64,000 nt of DNA from an uncultured Ruegeria sp. (lineage in GTDB: Bacteria; Pseudomonadota; Alphaproteobacteria; Rhodobacterales; Rhodobacteraceae): contig NZ_CANNGO010000004.1 of assembly GCF_947504215.1 (NCBI RefSeq), positions 1-64,000 of the forward strand. Direction: 5' to 3'. A program made the translations under genes and the position numbers. The notes below the pieces were generated by a model. That model worked only from the letters and a program-made list of their open reading frames with translations. It searched no databases and was not told the origin of the DNA. Of the stretch, positions 9,230-18,414 are shown in pieces; positions within the stretch are counted from its first letter, which is position 1; each line of letters begins with the position of its first letter.

Positions 9230-10114
9230 ATGTTCGACACTGAGAAATCCACCGCGTCCGCCTGGTTCCGGGAACTGCGCAATAATATCGTTGCGGCGTT
9301 TGAAGCCCTGGAAGACAGTCACGACACCGGCCCGTTCGCGGATGCCGAAGCCGGCCGTTTCGAGGTCAAGGAAACCAAACGCCAATCCGAGGATGGATCA
9401 GATGCGGGCGGTGGCCTGATGTCCGTCATGCGCGGCGGGCGCGTGTTTGAGAAGGTCGGGATCAACGTCTCGACTGTCTACGGCACGTTGGGTGAGCGGG
9501 CCCAACGCGCCATGGCCGCGCGCAAGGGCATTCCCGGCATGACCCAAGATCCTCGGTTCTGGGCCTCGGGTATCAGCCTTGTTGCCCATATGCAGAACCC
9601 CCATGCGCCAGCCGTTCATATGAACACACGCATGTTCTGGACCCCGCATGCCTGGTGGTTCGGTGGCGGATCAGACCTGAATCCCTGCATCGAGTACGAT
9701 GATGACACGGTGCATTTCCACGCCACTCAAAAAGCTCATCTGGACCCACATGGGCCGGGACACTATCCGCGCCTGAAAGACTGGGCAGACGAATACTTCT
9801 ACATCCCGCATCGTAAACGCGCACGCGGCGTCGGCGGCATATTCATGGATGACTATTGTACCGGGGATTGGCAGAATGATTTTTCTCTGACGCAGGATAT
9901 CGGCAGGGCATTCCTTCCAGCCTACCTGCCATTGGTGGAAAGGCGCCGCGGACACAGCTTTTCGGACGCTGACAAGACGACGCAACTGGTACATCGCGGC
10001 CTTTATGCCGAATACAACCTTGTCTACGACCGGGGTACGAAGTTTGGGCTGGAAACCGGCCATGATCCGGACGCTGTCCTGATGAGCCTACCGCCGATGG
10101 CCAAGTGGATCTGA
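9230..10114 (+). CDS. hemF: Oxygen-dependent coproporphyrinogen III oxidase HemF
   Basis: A 294-residue cytoplasmic enzyme that decarboxylates coproporphyrinogen III to protoporphyrinogen IX using O2, in haem (and possibly bacteriochlorophyll) synthesis. Diagnostic stretches are the MSVMRGGRVFEKVGIN region, MNTRMFW, WWFGGGSDLNPC, GVGGIFMDD and the C-terminal EYNLVYDRGTKFGL. The length is typical. The ATG at 9230 is 5 bases after the upstream SDR stop, suggesting an operon. The gene converges with a small secreted-protein gene with only 3 bases between their ends. Confidence 0.97.
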   Translation: MFDTEKSTASAWFRELRNNIVAAFEALEDSHDTGPFADAEAGRFEVKETKRQSEDGSDAGGGLMSVMRGGRVFEKVGINVSTVYGTLGERAQRAMAARKGIPGMTQDPRFWASGISLVAHMQNPHAPAVHMNTRMFWTPHAWWFGGGSDLNPCIEYDDDTVHFHATQKAHLDPHGPGHYPRLKDWADEYFYIPHRKRARGVGGIFMDDYCTGDWQNDFSLTQDIGRAFLPAYLPLVERRRGHSFSDADKTTQLVHRGLYAEYNLVYDRGTKFGLETGHDPDAVLMSLPPMAKWI

Positions 10115-10117
10115 ACC

Positions 10118-10525
10118 TCAGAAATCAAAATCCATGAAGTTATCATAGCAGTAGTTTTGCGCCGAGATTGCCGACATGTTTTCGCCCACGCGTTTGACGG
10201 TGATGGAATAGCCGGGATTGGTATCGGCCCCTTCGGGCGGGGTCAGTGAAAACTGAACTGTCCTGACCCCGGGCTCGTAGGCTCTCGAGATATAGATGCG
10301 CTGAGAATTCGGAACGCGCAGCGTTCGGATTGCATAGTCCCCGATGCCGCACCAATAGTTGACCGCCGCAGACGATCCCTTGGCTTTGACTTCGTAAATT
10401 CCGTTTTGCAGCGGCGTGATTTCGGTTTTGAACTGCGGCCTGACACTCAGGCCAAAGCCCACAGCCTGTGCGAAACCGGGCGTTGTCAACAAAACCGACA
10501 GGGCAGCTAACTTGAAAAATTGCAT
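10118..10525 (-). CDS. Hypothetical secreted protein
   Basis: A 135-residue protein with a clear Sec signal peptide (MQFFKLAALSVLLTTPGFAQA) and a mature part of about 114 residues containing two cysteines (in YWCGIGDY and NYCYDN) that could form a disulphide in the periplasm. I recognise no domain. It is convergent with hemF and has an AT-rich leader on its own side, so it is probably expressed alone. Confidence 0.7.
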   Translation of the reverse strand: MQFFKLAALSVLLTTPGFAQAVGFGLSVRPQFKTEITPLQNGIYEVKAKGSSAAVNYWCGIGDYAIRTLRVPNSQRIYISRAYEPGVRTVQFSLTPPEGADTNPGYSITVKRVGENMSAISAQNYCYDNFMDFDF

Positions 10526-10636
10526 CGTAAAAAAATCCCAGAATATATTCTCTAACCCCTTACAACATAGGCTTTGCCACTTCTGAGTAAAGCCGCTTAC
10601 CCAGCCGATTTGCTGGATCAGAAGATCAATATGCGT

Positions 10637-11737
10637 TCACTCGTTGGAGATTATCCGGCCACCTACATCCTGCGGCGCAAGCGCAACGGTCTTGATGACC
10701 GCGTGGCACGGCGCCCCTGCCTCAAGCCCCAGCGCGTTGACCGACCGGCGCGTCACACGTGCCAGGACGATTCCGGCAGGCGTTTTCACCGAAACGATGG
10801 CCCCAGGCCCGTCGCCGGACCGGATGGAGTCGACAGTGCCGCTTAGAACATTCAGGGCAGATAGACCTTGTGGTGGCGTCTTCGAAAGGATCACTTCCTG
10901 AGCTGGAATTCGAATGCGCAAGTCTTCCCCTATATCGTGCGAGATCCGAGGAAGAAAAAGCCGCGCGCCGTTCGCGTCCAACTCGGTCAACCCGTCGTCA
11001 TGATGCGCCAGCACCCTAACTTTCAACACTGCCCCAATTGCGCGCACACCGGCAGGTGCAACCGAAGGATCCGCTAGTACGTCAGCGGCCGGGCCCTGTC
11101 GCACAACTTTGCCGTCCTGCAATGCCACAACCGATGTCGCCAGCCGCGCCACCTCGGCCGCCGCGTGGGTAACATACAGAATTGGCACTGAAACCTCGTC
11201 CCGCAGTCGTTCAAAATACGGGAGAATTTCGGCCTTTCGGGCGTCGTCCAATGCGGCCAGCGGTTCATCGGCAAGGATCAGACGCGGGCTGGCCAAAAGG
11301 GCGCGACCAATGGCAACGCGTTGTTTTTCACCACCCGATAGCCGCGCCGGACGACGATCCAGCAAATGCCCGACCCCTAGCATCTCGATCACCTTGTCCG
11401 GGTTTTCACGGCGTGCGTTCTTTGGGGCGAACCAGCGCCCATAGGCGAGGTTCTGGCGAACATTAAGATGCGGGAACAACCGTCCTTCTTGAAAAATGTA
11501 ACCCAACCGACGTTTGTGTGGCGGCAACCATTGGTGCCGCTCAATATCAAACAGAACCCAATCATTCACTGCGACACGCCCGGCCTCGGGCCGTAGCAAT
11601 CCCGCTACGGCATTGACGATGGTGGTTTTACCCGAACCCGACCTGCCAAACAGAACCGTCACACCCGGTGGCGCATCGAAACTGAGGTCCAGATCGATCC
11701 CCGGCAGGCGGTGTTGCAATTGCACAGAAAGGCTCAT
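10637..11737 (-). CDS. modC: Molybdate ABC transporter ATP-binding protein ModC
   Basis: A 366-residue ATPase of the molybdate importer. Walker A GRSGSGKT is near residue 31; the signature LSGGEKQR and Walker B LILADEPLAALD follow. After the nucleotide-binding domain, a C-terminal portion of about 130 residues contains a TOBE/Mop-like region (ISHDIGEDLRIRIPAQEVILS, then NVLSGTVDSI), which in ModC binds oxyanion or regulates transport. It overlaps modB by 4 bases and is the last gene of modABC. Confidence 0.93.
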   Translation of the reverse strand: MSLSVQLQHRLPGIDLDLSFDAPPGVTVLFGRSGSGKTTIVNAVAGLLRPEAGRVAVNDWVLFDIERHQWLPPHKRRLGYIFQEGRLFPHLNVRQNLAYGRWFAPKNARRENPDKVIEMLGVGHLLDRRPARLSGGEKQRVAIGRALLASPRLILADEPLAALDDARKAEILPYFERLRDEVSVPILYVTHAAAEVARLATSVVALQDGKVVRQGPAADVLADPSVAPAGVRAIGAVLKVRVLAHHDDGLTELDANGARLFLPRISHDIGEDLRIRIPAQEVILSKTPPQGLSALNVLSGTVDSIRSGDGPGAIVSVKTPAGIVLARVTRRSVNALGLEAGAPCHAVIKTVALAPQDVGGRIISNE

Positions 11738-12435
11738 GTTCCGGCCACCCGTGCTGCGGCGCGACGTCCGACATATTCCGACAGAAGCAGCGCACCCATG
11801 GCAATGATGATCGAGATGATGACCAGCCGCGTCGCTGCGGCCTCACCCCCAGGCACCTGCAAAAACGCATAGACGGCCGATGGCAGCGTTTGCGTCTGGC
11901 CGGGAATGTTTGACACAAAGGTAATCGTGGCTCCGAACTCTCCCATCGCTTTGGCAAAGGCCAGAATAGCACCGGCAGTCACGCCCGGCAGGATCATCGG
12001 CAAGGTCACAGTTGCAAAGACCATGGCGCGCGACGCGCCCAGGGTCGCTCCGGCTTGTTCCAGTTTTGGATCGACCGCCTCAATCGACAGCCGGATCGCC
12101 CGGACCATAAGCGGAAATGCCATAATCCCCGCGGCCAGCGCGGCGCCCGTCCAGCGAAAGGCCACAACGATCCCGATTTCGCCCAACAGACGACCCACCG
12201 GCCCCTGGATGCCAAACGTCAGCAACAGCAGATAACCGGTAACCACCGGCGGCAGGATCAGAGGCAAATGTACCAGACCATTCAGCACTTGCCGGCCCGG
12301 AAACCGCCAGCGGGCCAGCGCATAGGCAACGAAGATACCAAATGGCAGCGTCGCCAGCGTGGCCCAGAACGACACCCTCAGGGACAGTTTAAGCGCCTCT
12401 ATCTCGGCTGGACCCAACCAATCCATCCCTGTCAC
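11734..12435 (-). CDS. modB: Molybdate ABC transporter permease ModB
   Basis: A 233-residue inner-membrane permease with about five to six hydrophobic helices and the coupling (EAA) loop AGATLGASRAMVFATVTLPMILPG, where ModC docks. The GEFGATITFVSNIPGQTQTLP segment is characteristic of ModB/CysT permeases. It overlaps both neighbours by 4 bases (ATGA junctions), so modA, modB and modC are translationally coupled. Confidence 0.95.
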   Translation of the reverse strand: MTGMDWLGPAEIEALKLSLRVSFWATLATLPFGIFVAYALARWRFPGRQVLNGLVHLPLILPPVVTGYLLLLTFGIQGPVGRLLGEIGIVVAFRWTGAALAAGIMAFPLMVRAIRLSIEAVDPKLEQAGATLGASRAMVFATVTLPMILPGVTAGAILAFAKAMGEFGATITFVSNIPGQTQTLPSAVYAFLQVPGGEAAATRLVIISIIIAMGALLLSEYVGRRAAARVAGT

Positions 12436-13211
12436 CCGCCCGGCAGGGTAAAACCCTGCGCAAGAAAGACCGACGTAGCAGCATCGGATTGCAGATGGTC
12501 CAGAAAGGCCTTTGCATTGTCACCCGCCGACAACGTAACCGCAGCAGGGTAGATAATCGGCGGATGCATATCAGCGGGGATCGTGCCGACAACGCTGACC
12601 CGCGTTTCGGCGTTTGCATCTGATCGGTACACAATGCCAAGCGGTGCTGCACCGGTTGCCACAAGGGCCAACGCGGCGCGTACGTTATCGGTCTGCGCGA
12701 CCTGATCCTGCACAGCGCTCCATACTCCCAATCGCTGCAAAGCCGCCTTGCCATACACTCCGGCGGGAACCGCATCGACCAAACCCATGGCCAGATACCC
12801 CCCGTCCAGCACCGAGAGCAGATCATACCCCGGCGTGATCTGACCAACCGAAGCGCGACCCGCAGCACCGATCAGGACCAGCCCGTTTCCCAACAAATCC
12901 ACGCGCGATGTTGCATCGATCTGTTCTGCATCCTGAAGCAGATCCATCCAATCAGGGTTTGCCGAAATGAACAGATCCGCTGGCGCGCCCAGCTGTATTT
13001 GCCGCGCTAAAACCGATGAGGCTGCGTAAGACACAGTTATGGTCTCATCCATCTGCAGTTCATATTCCGCTGCAATCTGATCCAAAGCTGTCTTCAGGCT
13101 GGCAGCTGCAAATACCAAAACCCCCTCGGCCCCGGCCCGGATCGGGGCCAGCATCGTCGCGCCAAGAACCAGTGCCGCGATCAGAGATCTGCTGGCGGAG
13201 GATAGGGTCAT
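12432..13211 (-). CDS. modA: Molybdate-binding periplasmic protein ModA
   Basis: A 259-residue substrate-binding protein starting MTLSSASRSLIAALVLGATMLAPIRAGAEG, an N-terminal Sec signal peptide. The mature part begins VLVFAAASLKTALDQIA, the first oxyanion-binding loop, and VSYAASSVLARQIQLGAPADLFIS is the second; both are hallmarks of ModA. I take the ATG at 13211 because GGGAG lies 5 bases upstream; a longer reading frame to 13286 would put 25 non-signal residues in front. It is the first gene of modABC. I saw no clear ModE-type palindrome or Moco riboswitch in the 250 bases upstream. Confidence 0.95.
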   Translation of the reverse strand: MTLSSASRSLIAALVLGATMLAPIRAGAEGVLVFAAASLKTALDQIAAEYELQMDETITVSYAASSVLARQIQLGAPADLFISANPDWMDLLQDAEQIDATSRVDLLGNGLVLIGAAGRASVGQITPGYDLLSVLDGGYLAMGLVDAVPAGVYGKAALQRLGVWSAVQDQVAQTDNVRAALALVATGAAPLGIVYRSDANAETRVSVVGTIPADMHPPIIYPAAVTLSAGDNAKAFLDHLQSDAATSVFLAQGFTLPGG

Positions 13212-13464
13212 GTGCACTCCCGGCTGGAACATTGCAGTCCCTCCGGGAATATCGGAGGCCAAAGGCGACACGCAAGCGCCTTTCAATGTTCATACCAGTG
13301 AAGAATTCGAAAATCACAGAAAATACAATGAAGTCAGCTATTGAGCGTCTTCTCCGCCATAGCGATTGCCACGGGTGTCGCATTGGGTATTGATCTCGCA
13401 GAATGCCCCGGACAAAGCTTAGGCAAAGCGTCACGCGTCAGCCACAGGAAACAGGACACCGAAT

Positions 13465-14718
13465 ATGCTGCAGGAAACACCCGGTTTGATTGACGCCATA
13501 CGGGCCCGTTTTGCCCATGTCGAAAGCTGCCCGTTTCAAGGCAAACGCATCTTTTTCGAGAATGCTGGCGGGGCATTGACGCTGAACTCTGTCGTTGAAA
13601 CCTCCGCTAAATTTGCCGCAATCCCGGACAATCAGGGGCGTGACAATACCGCCAGCCACGCGTTGGTCGACATCATAGACAAGGCCAAATCAGATCTGTC
13701 GGTTTTCATGAATGCCTCGTCGGGGCAGTTCTTTGTGGGGGAAAGCGGAACCGAGCTGCTGTTTCGCGTGATCCGAACCGCCTGTGTAAACGCGCCCAAG
13801 GGCAGCAAAGTCATTGGCAGCTCCATTGAACACCCTGCCAGCCGCAGCGCCGCACGCCGCTGGGCGGAAGTTGCCGGTCTGAACTATGTCAGCGTTCCAC
13901 ATTGTGACGCGACCGGTCTGGTGACCGCCGAAGACTATGGCGCGCTGATGACGCCGGATGTCTCGGTGGCAACAATCTTACATGGATCGCCTGTGACCGG
14001 GATGGGTATGGATGTCGCTGCAATTTCCCGCGCCATCCGCGATGTTGCGCCCGACTGTTTCATCATTGTGGACGGCATTCAACATGCAGCCCACGGCCAA
14101 TTGGACATAGACAGCTACAATGTCGATGGCTACGCGATTTCACCCTACAAAGTGTTTTCGCGACATGGGTATGGCATCGCGTGGATTTCGGACCGGTTGA
14201 CCGCCCAGCCCCACGACCAGTTGATCGACGCCCCAACCGACGGCTGGGAATTCGGCACCCGAGACACGGGCGCATATGCGACGATGTCCGATGTGGTCAC
14301 CTATTTTGACTGGCTGGGCAGCCAATTGTCCGATACCACCGACCGCCGCGCCCGGATTGAGGTAGCAGGCCACGCGATTCACGCCTATGAAACCCATCTG
14401 ACGAGCGCAATGATCAACGGAACTGGAAACCTGCCCGGTCTGCGCGATATGGACCACATCAGCATACTGGCAGGGCCGGACAACCCAGCCCGAGAGGGTC
14501 TGATCTCGATCACAGTGCGCGATCTCCCATCGGCCGAAGTGGTGACCCGGCTAAACGAACAGGGCATAAGGACCCACACACGCAAAGCCGATCACTACAG
14601 TGGCAATGTGCTGACCCCATTGGGTCTAAGCGATTGCATCCGGATTTCGCTGTGTCACTACAACACGGAGCATGAGGTCGCCCAACTGCTGGCCGCTTTG
14701 AACGATATGGCGAACTGA
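13465..14718 (+). CDS. Class V aminotransferase (cysteine desulfurase-like)
   Basis: A 417-residue PLP enzyme of the NifS/SufS/CsdA fold. The N-terminal FFENAGGAL, IIVDGIQHAAHG (PLP-binding Asp in the VDG motif) and SPYKVFSRHGYG (Schiff-base Lys229) are the expected motifs. It resembles the cysteine desulfurase-like branch rather than true SufS: the C-terminal loop that would carry the persulfide cysteine is not obvious, so an aminotransferase or lyase acting on another substrate is possible. It stands alone between modA (divergent) and tRNA-Val. Confidence 0.75.
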   Translation: MLQETPGLIDAIRARFAHVESCPFQGKRIFFENAGGALTLNSVVETSAKFAAIPDNQGRDNTASHALVDIIDKAKSDLSVFMNASSGQFFVGESGTELLFRVIRTACVNAPKGSKVIGSSIEHPASRSAARRWAEVAGLNYVSVPHCDATGLVTAEDYGALMTPDVSVATILHGSPVTGMGMDVAAISRAIRDVAPDCFIIVDGIQHAAHGQLDIDSYNVDGYAISPYKVFSRHGYGIAWISDRLTAQPHDQLIDAPTDGWEFGTRDTGAYATMSDVVTYFDWLGSQLSDTTDRRARIEVAGHAIHAYETHLTSAMINGTGNLPGLRDMDHISILAGPDNPAREGLISITVRDLPSAEVVTRLNEQGIRTHTRKADHYSGNVLTPLGLSDCIRISLCHYNTEHEVAQLLAALNDMAN

Positions 14719-14800
14719 CCCGACAATCGCCAATTGAGCGCAAGAAATTGTTCCAGACCCTCTTGCGTCCGCGCGCAGGCTTGGCTACATGCACCGTCAC

Positions 14801-14876
<76 letters not shown>

Positions 14877-14926
14877 TCCCCTTATGGATACAAGTATCTG
14901 CGCCGGGCCAGAGCTCAGCAGCTCAA

Positions 14927-14944
14927 GTTGCAACCGGTTGCAAC
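14927..14944. promoter_or_regulatory. LacI-type operator 1 (autoregulation of the regulator gene)
   Basis: A perfect 18-bp palindrome, GTTGCAACCGGTTGCAAC, centred 90 bases upstream of the regulator ATG. The central CG-containing inverted repeat is typical of LacI/GalR operators. Three further copies of its 16-bp core occur at 18323, 29929 and 30980, each beside inositol genes. Confidence 0.85.
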
Positions 14945-15024
14945 CACAGGGCTATGGTGCATAATGTTCCTGCCATGAAAATACCAACAGCCAAACTGCC
15001 ACTCAAACCAACCGTGCAAAGCCC

Positions 15025-16023
15025 ATGAGTGTCACCCTAAAAGACGTTGCAGCCCTTGCTGGGGTATCGCGATCAGCGGTTTCGCGCACCTTCACTGAAG
15101 GCGCGTCGGTGTCGGCCAAAACCCGCAGCAAGGTAGAAAAGGCAGCGCACGAGCTTGGATACAGCCCGAATGCGTTGGCCTCATCGCTGACGACGGGACG
15201 GACGAAGCTGATCGGGTTGATTTCCAACAACTTTCACAACCCTATTTTCCTTGAGGTTTTCGATCAGTTCACACGCGCCTTGCAAGAACGAGGCTTGCGC
15301 CCTCTGATCGTAAATCTGACCGACGAAACCGAACCGGCAAATTCGGTTCGGATGTTACGGCAGTATTCGGTCGACGCCGCAATCGTTGCATCTTCGACGC
15401 TACCGCCAAGCTTTGCAAAGGCCTTCCACGATGCGGGCGTACCTGTGGTCCATACGTTTGGGCGGTCAGCCACGTCGCCCGAGGTGCATGTGGTCGGGAT
15501 CGACAATGTCGAATGCGGCCGCATGGCGGCGCGAGAGTTGCTGGCCCGAGGCTATAAGCGCGTGGGATATCTGGGCGGCCCGAAGAATGCGACCTCGGCA
15601 CTCGACCGGTATCGTGGTTTCATGGAAGAATTGGCGAACCATCCGGAAATCGACGTCACCCACTGTTTTGCCGATGCCTATTCGTTTGAAGCCGGTCGCG
15701 CGGAGATGCTGCGGTTTCTGGAAGACACAACAGCCCAAGCCTATTTCTGCGGTGATGATATCCTGTCGGTTGGCGCGCTGTCAGCGCTTAAGGATCACGG
15801 GCTACAACCGGGCCAAGAGATCGGAATCATCGGTCTGAATGACATGGAGATGTCCCGTTGGGAAAGCGTCGATCTGACGACGATTCATCAGCCAATCAAG
15901 CAGATCATCACCTCATCTGTGGATCTGATCGAGGAAATGCTGAAAGAGCCTCAGCGCTATCCTGAGGCACGTATTTTTCCCTGTCGTGTGATCGAACGGG
16001 GCACATTACGGCCCCGCCCCTGA
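15025..16023 (+). CDS. LacI-family transcriptional regulator of the inositol locus
   Basis: A 332-residue repressor-type protein. The N-terminal helix-turn-helix (TLKDVAALAGVSRSAVSRTF) and hinge helix (GYSPNALASSLTTGRTKLIG) are canonical LacI. The rest is a periplasmic-binding-protein-like effector domain (IGLISNNFHNPIFLEVFDQF ... VVGIDNVECGRMAARELL). A perfect LacI-type palindrome lies in its own promoter, and the same element occurs at three other promoters of the neighbouring catabolic genes, so it probably represses all of them and is released by a cyclitol or a pathway intermediate. The effector is inferred. Its stop codon abuts the stop of the convergent dehydrogenase gene. Confidence 0.88.
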   Translation: MSVTLKDVAALAGVSRSAVSRTFTEGASVSAKTRSKVEKAAHELGYSPNALASSLTTGRTKLIGLISNNFHNPIFLEVFDQFTRALQERGLRPLIVNLTDETEPANSVRMLRQYSVDAAIVASSTLPPSFAKAFHDAGVPVVHTFGRSATSPEVHVVGIDNVECGRMAARELLARGYKRVGYLGGPKNATSALDRYRGFMEELANHPEIDVTHCFADAYSFEAGRAEMLRFLEDTTAQAYFCGDDILSVGALSALKDHGLQPGQEIGIIGLNDMEMSRWESVDLTTIHQPIKQIITSSVDLIEEMLKEPQRYPEARIFPCRVIERGTLRPRP

Positions 16024-17157
16024 TCATTGGAACATCGGCGGGCGCGCATCTTTCCATGCGCCATCCTCATTGCCCGACGCCACTGCCGCATGAACTGCAG
16101 CGATAGATCGAACACCATCCGACGCGCCGGGCAATCCGTCGCGGGTTTCGCCCCGGATCGCATCAGCTAAATCGCAGTAGATGTTGGCGACCGCGAGCGG
16201 AAACCCTTCGGGATGCGCAATGGCAACGCGGGACAAGCGCTGAGCTTCATCATGCAGGCCACCTTCGCCCTTTTCGATGATCTGAGTCCGACCTCCGACG
16301 GGTGTGTAGATCAATTGGTTGGGTTGCTCGGATGCCCAGCGCAGCCCGCCGGTTTCACCAAAGACCTGAATGTCGAAGCCATGTTGGCGCCCGATGGCTA
16401 CGGATGAGGTCCACAGCCGCCCGACCGTGCCGCCCTCCATACGGAAATTGATCATCGCATCATCTTCCAGTTCGCGGCTGGAAATGGTCGAGGCCATATC
16501 AGCTGACAGCGACTTGACCTCGTCATCGCAGATGAAGCTGGCCATGTGCAAGGCGTGAATCCCGCAATCCGCAAACTGGCCCGATACACCGGCCATTGCC
16601 GGATCATACCGCCAACGAACGCGTGGATTGTCGGCATCCGTGGCGTCACCGTGGTGACCATGGCTGAAATTCGTCACCACCAGACGCACCTTGCCGATCT
16701 CACCGGCACGCACCATTGCCCGCGCTTGACGGATCATGGGATAGGCCGAATAGCAGTAGTTAACGGCACAGATTTTACCCGAAGCTTCGGCAACGCGGAC
16801 AACCTCTTCGCCTTCTTCCACGGTCATCGTCATCGGCTTTTCGCACAATACGTTGAAGCCAGCTTCAAGAAAGGCCTTCGCAATCTCGAAATGGGTTGAA
16901 TTCGGCGTGGCGATGGTAACCAGATCAATCCGGTCCGAGCGGTTCTGTTCGCCTGCCAGCATCTCTTGCCAATTGCCATATGCGCGATCTTCGGCGACAC
17001 CCAGTCGCCGGGCGTATTCGCGGCCAACGTCGGGGCGATGATCCAGCGCACCTGCGGCGAACTCGAACATCCCGTCAGCAAGAGCACCTAACCTATGCGC
17101 GGGTCCGATTTGACTACCTTCACCACCACCGATCATGCCCCATTTCAGCTTTGTCAT
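16024..17157 (-). CDS. Gfo/Idh/MocA-family oxidoreductase (cyclitol/sugar dehydrogenase)
   Basis: A 377-residue NAD(P)-dependent dehydrogenase. The N-terminal Rossmann motif MIGGGEGSQIG, the ATPNSTH segment and CEKPMTMTVEEGEE (with the conserved EKP lysine) define the family, and the C-terminal half is the substrate-binding beta-sheet domain. The position inside the inositol locus suggests oxidation of an inositol isomer (scyllo- or D-chiro-inositol) or a related sugar; sequence alone does not give the substrate. It lies 38 bases downstream of a second dehydrogenase of the same family on the same strand and is probably co-transcribed from the operator-bearing promoter at 18.3 kb. Confidence 0.82.
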   Translation of the reverse strand: MTKLKWGMIGGGEGSQIGPAHRLGALADGMFEFAAGALDHRPDVGREYARRLGVAEDRAYGNWQEMLAGEQNRSDRIDLVTIATPNSTHFEIAKAFLEAGFNVLCEKPMTMTVEEGEEVVRVAEASGKICAVNYCYSAYPMIRQARAMVRAGEIGKVRLVVTNFSHGHHGDATDADNPRVRWRYDPAMAGVSGQFADCGIHALHMASFICDDEVKSLSADMASTISSRELEDDAMINFRMEGGTVGRLWTSSVAIGRQHGFDIQVFGETGGLRWASEQPNQLIYTPVGGRTQIIEKGEGGLHDEAQRLSRVAIAHPEGFPLAVANIYCDLADAIRGETRDGLPGASDGVRSIAAVHAAVASGNEDGAWKDARPPMFQ

Positions 17158-17195
17158 GGTCTTCGTCTCTCTTCAGAATTTCATTGGTACTGCGA

Positions 17196-18299
17196 TTAGA
17201 AATCGCTGATCTCTTTCCACTGCCGCTGTTCTGACGAAGCCAGCGCGGCCGCCAAAACTCGGTTCACCTCATGCCCATCGCGGAATGTCGGCCAGATCGC
17301 TTCGCCGGAGTGGATGGCTTGCAGGAAATCCTTGGCCTCTATGATGATCTGGTCCTGATACCCGGTGCCATGCCCAGGTCCCTGGCAAAACGGCTCATAG
17401 TCAGGATGCGCAGGACCGGTCAGGATTTTGGTAAACCCACGTGACGCCTCTGGCCCCTCACGCCGATACAACCAAAGGGCGTTCTGATCTTCCTGATCAA
17501 AGCGAATGCCGCCTTTGGTTCCTGAGATTTCATAGGCGTAGCCCATCTTACGTCCGGTCGCGACGCGGCTGAAATACAGATTGCCCATCACGCCAGTTTC
17601 AAAGCGGCACATCATCTGGGCATGATCATCATTTGTCACATCTCCACCGGGCCGGGTCTGGTGCACGGTTTCAACATCCGCCATGACCTGCGCAATCGGA
17701 CCGATCAGCGCCAGCGCGCCATTGACCATATGTGGGGCAAGGTCCCCGATGGTTCCGTTCGCCATTCCAGTTGTGCGCCACGTCGCAGGCGTTTCTGGGT
17801 CCGCATAGAAGTCTTCGGTATGTTCGCCCCGAAACCAGGTGACATCGCCAATCTCGCCTATGGCAATCAGCTGACGCGCGTATTGGCTGGCTGGCGTGCG
17901 TATATAGTTGAACCCAACCATGTTGATCACGCCTGCCGCCTCGGCCGCAGCTGTCATCGCAAGGCTGTCATCCAACGAAGCACCCAGTGGTTTTTCGCAT
18001 AACACGGGCTTACCGCAAGCAAATGCCGCCTCGGCGATCTGTCGGTGCGTTGACTGGGGCGAGGCAATGATGATGGCTTCGACCCCCGGATCATCTACCA
18101 GTGTACGCCAGTCGTCAGTCGCGCGCGCAAATCCATAAGCTGTCCGATACCTCTCGGCGCTTTCAGGGGTCGAGGCACAGATCATCTCCAGCCGAGGACG
18201 CAGTGCCGTGTTGAACACCGCGCCGACCGCTGACATGGCGACGGAATGAGCCTTGCCCATATAGCCGCCACCTACAATTCCAATTCCGATTTCAGGCAT
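17196..18299 (-). CDS. Gfo/Idh/MocA-family oxidoreductase (levoglucosan/glycoside-dehydrogenase-like)
   Basis: A 367-residue dehydrogenase with Rossmann motif GIVGGGYMGKAHS, the SPQSTH stretch and CEKPLGASLDD. The GGGYMGKAHS start, GFNYIRTPA and GDLAPHMVN resemble levoglucosan dehydrogenase and YcjS-type sugar 3-dehydrogenases more than classical IolG. I take the ATG at 18299, with GGAG 9 bases upstream; longer frames starting at 18329 or 18323 would run into the operator. It is first in a two-gene minus-strand unit and divergent from the iolC unit, sharing one operator with it. Substrate inferred to be a cyclitol or anhydro/keto sugar. Confidence 0.8.
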   Translation of the reverse strand: MPEIGIGIVGGGYMGKAHSVAMSAVGAVFNTALRPRLEMICASTPESAERYRTAYGFARATDDWRTLVDDPGVEAIIIASPQSTHRQIAEAAFACGKPVLCEKPLGASLDDSLAMTAAAEAAGVINMVGFNYIRTPASQYARQLIAIGEIGDVTWFRGEHTEDFYADPETPATWRTTGMANGTIGDLAPHMVNGALALIGPIAQVMADVETVHQTRPGGDVTNDDHAQMMCRFETGVMGNLYFSRVATGRKMGYAYEISGTKGGIRFDQEDQNALWLYRREGPEASRGFTKILTGPAHPDYEPFCQGPGHGTGYQDQIIIEAKDFLQAIHSGEAIWPTFRDGHEVNRVLAAALASSEQRQWKEISDF

Positions 18300-18322
18300 C
18301 TTTGGCGGCTCCGAACATATCA

Positions 18323-18340
18323 TTTGCAACCGGTTGCAAA
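18323..18340. promoter_or_regulatory. LacI-type operator 2, divergent promoter
   Basis: A perfect 18-bp palindrome, TTTGCAACCGGTTGCAAA, between the dehydrogenase pair (minus strand) and the iolC unit (plus strand). Its core is identical to the operator of the LacI-type gene at 15 kb. One site can control both directions. Confidence 0.85.
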
Positions 18341-18414
18341 ATCAGTATCGTGTGAATCGATCAAACGCAAGGTCCAACCGACTTTGCCCACCCCAATTTG
18401 CCGGAGGATATGAG

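Noticed and set aside
13212..13464. Molybdenum-cofactor riboswitch or ModE site before modA
   Set aside because: No ModE-like TATA-rich palindrome or riboswitch-like set of stems could be made out.
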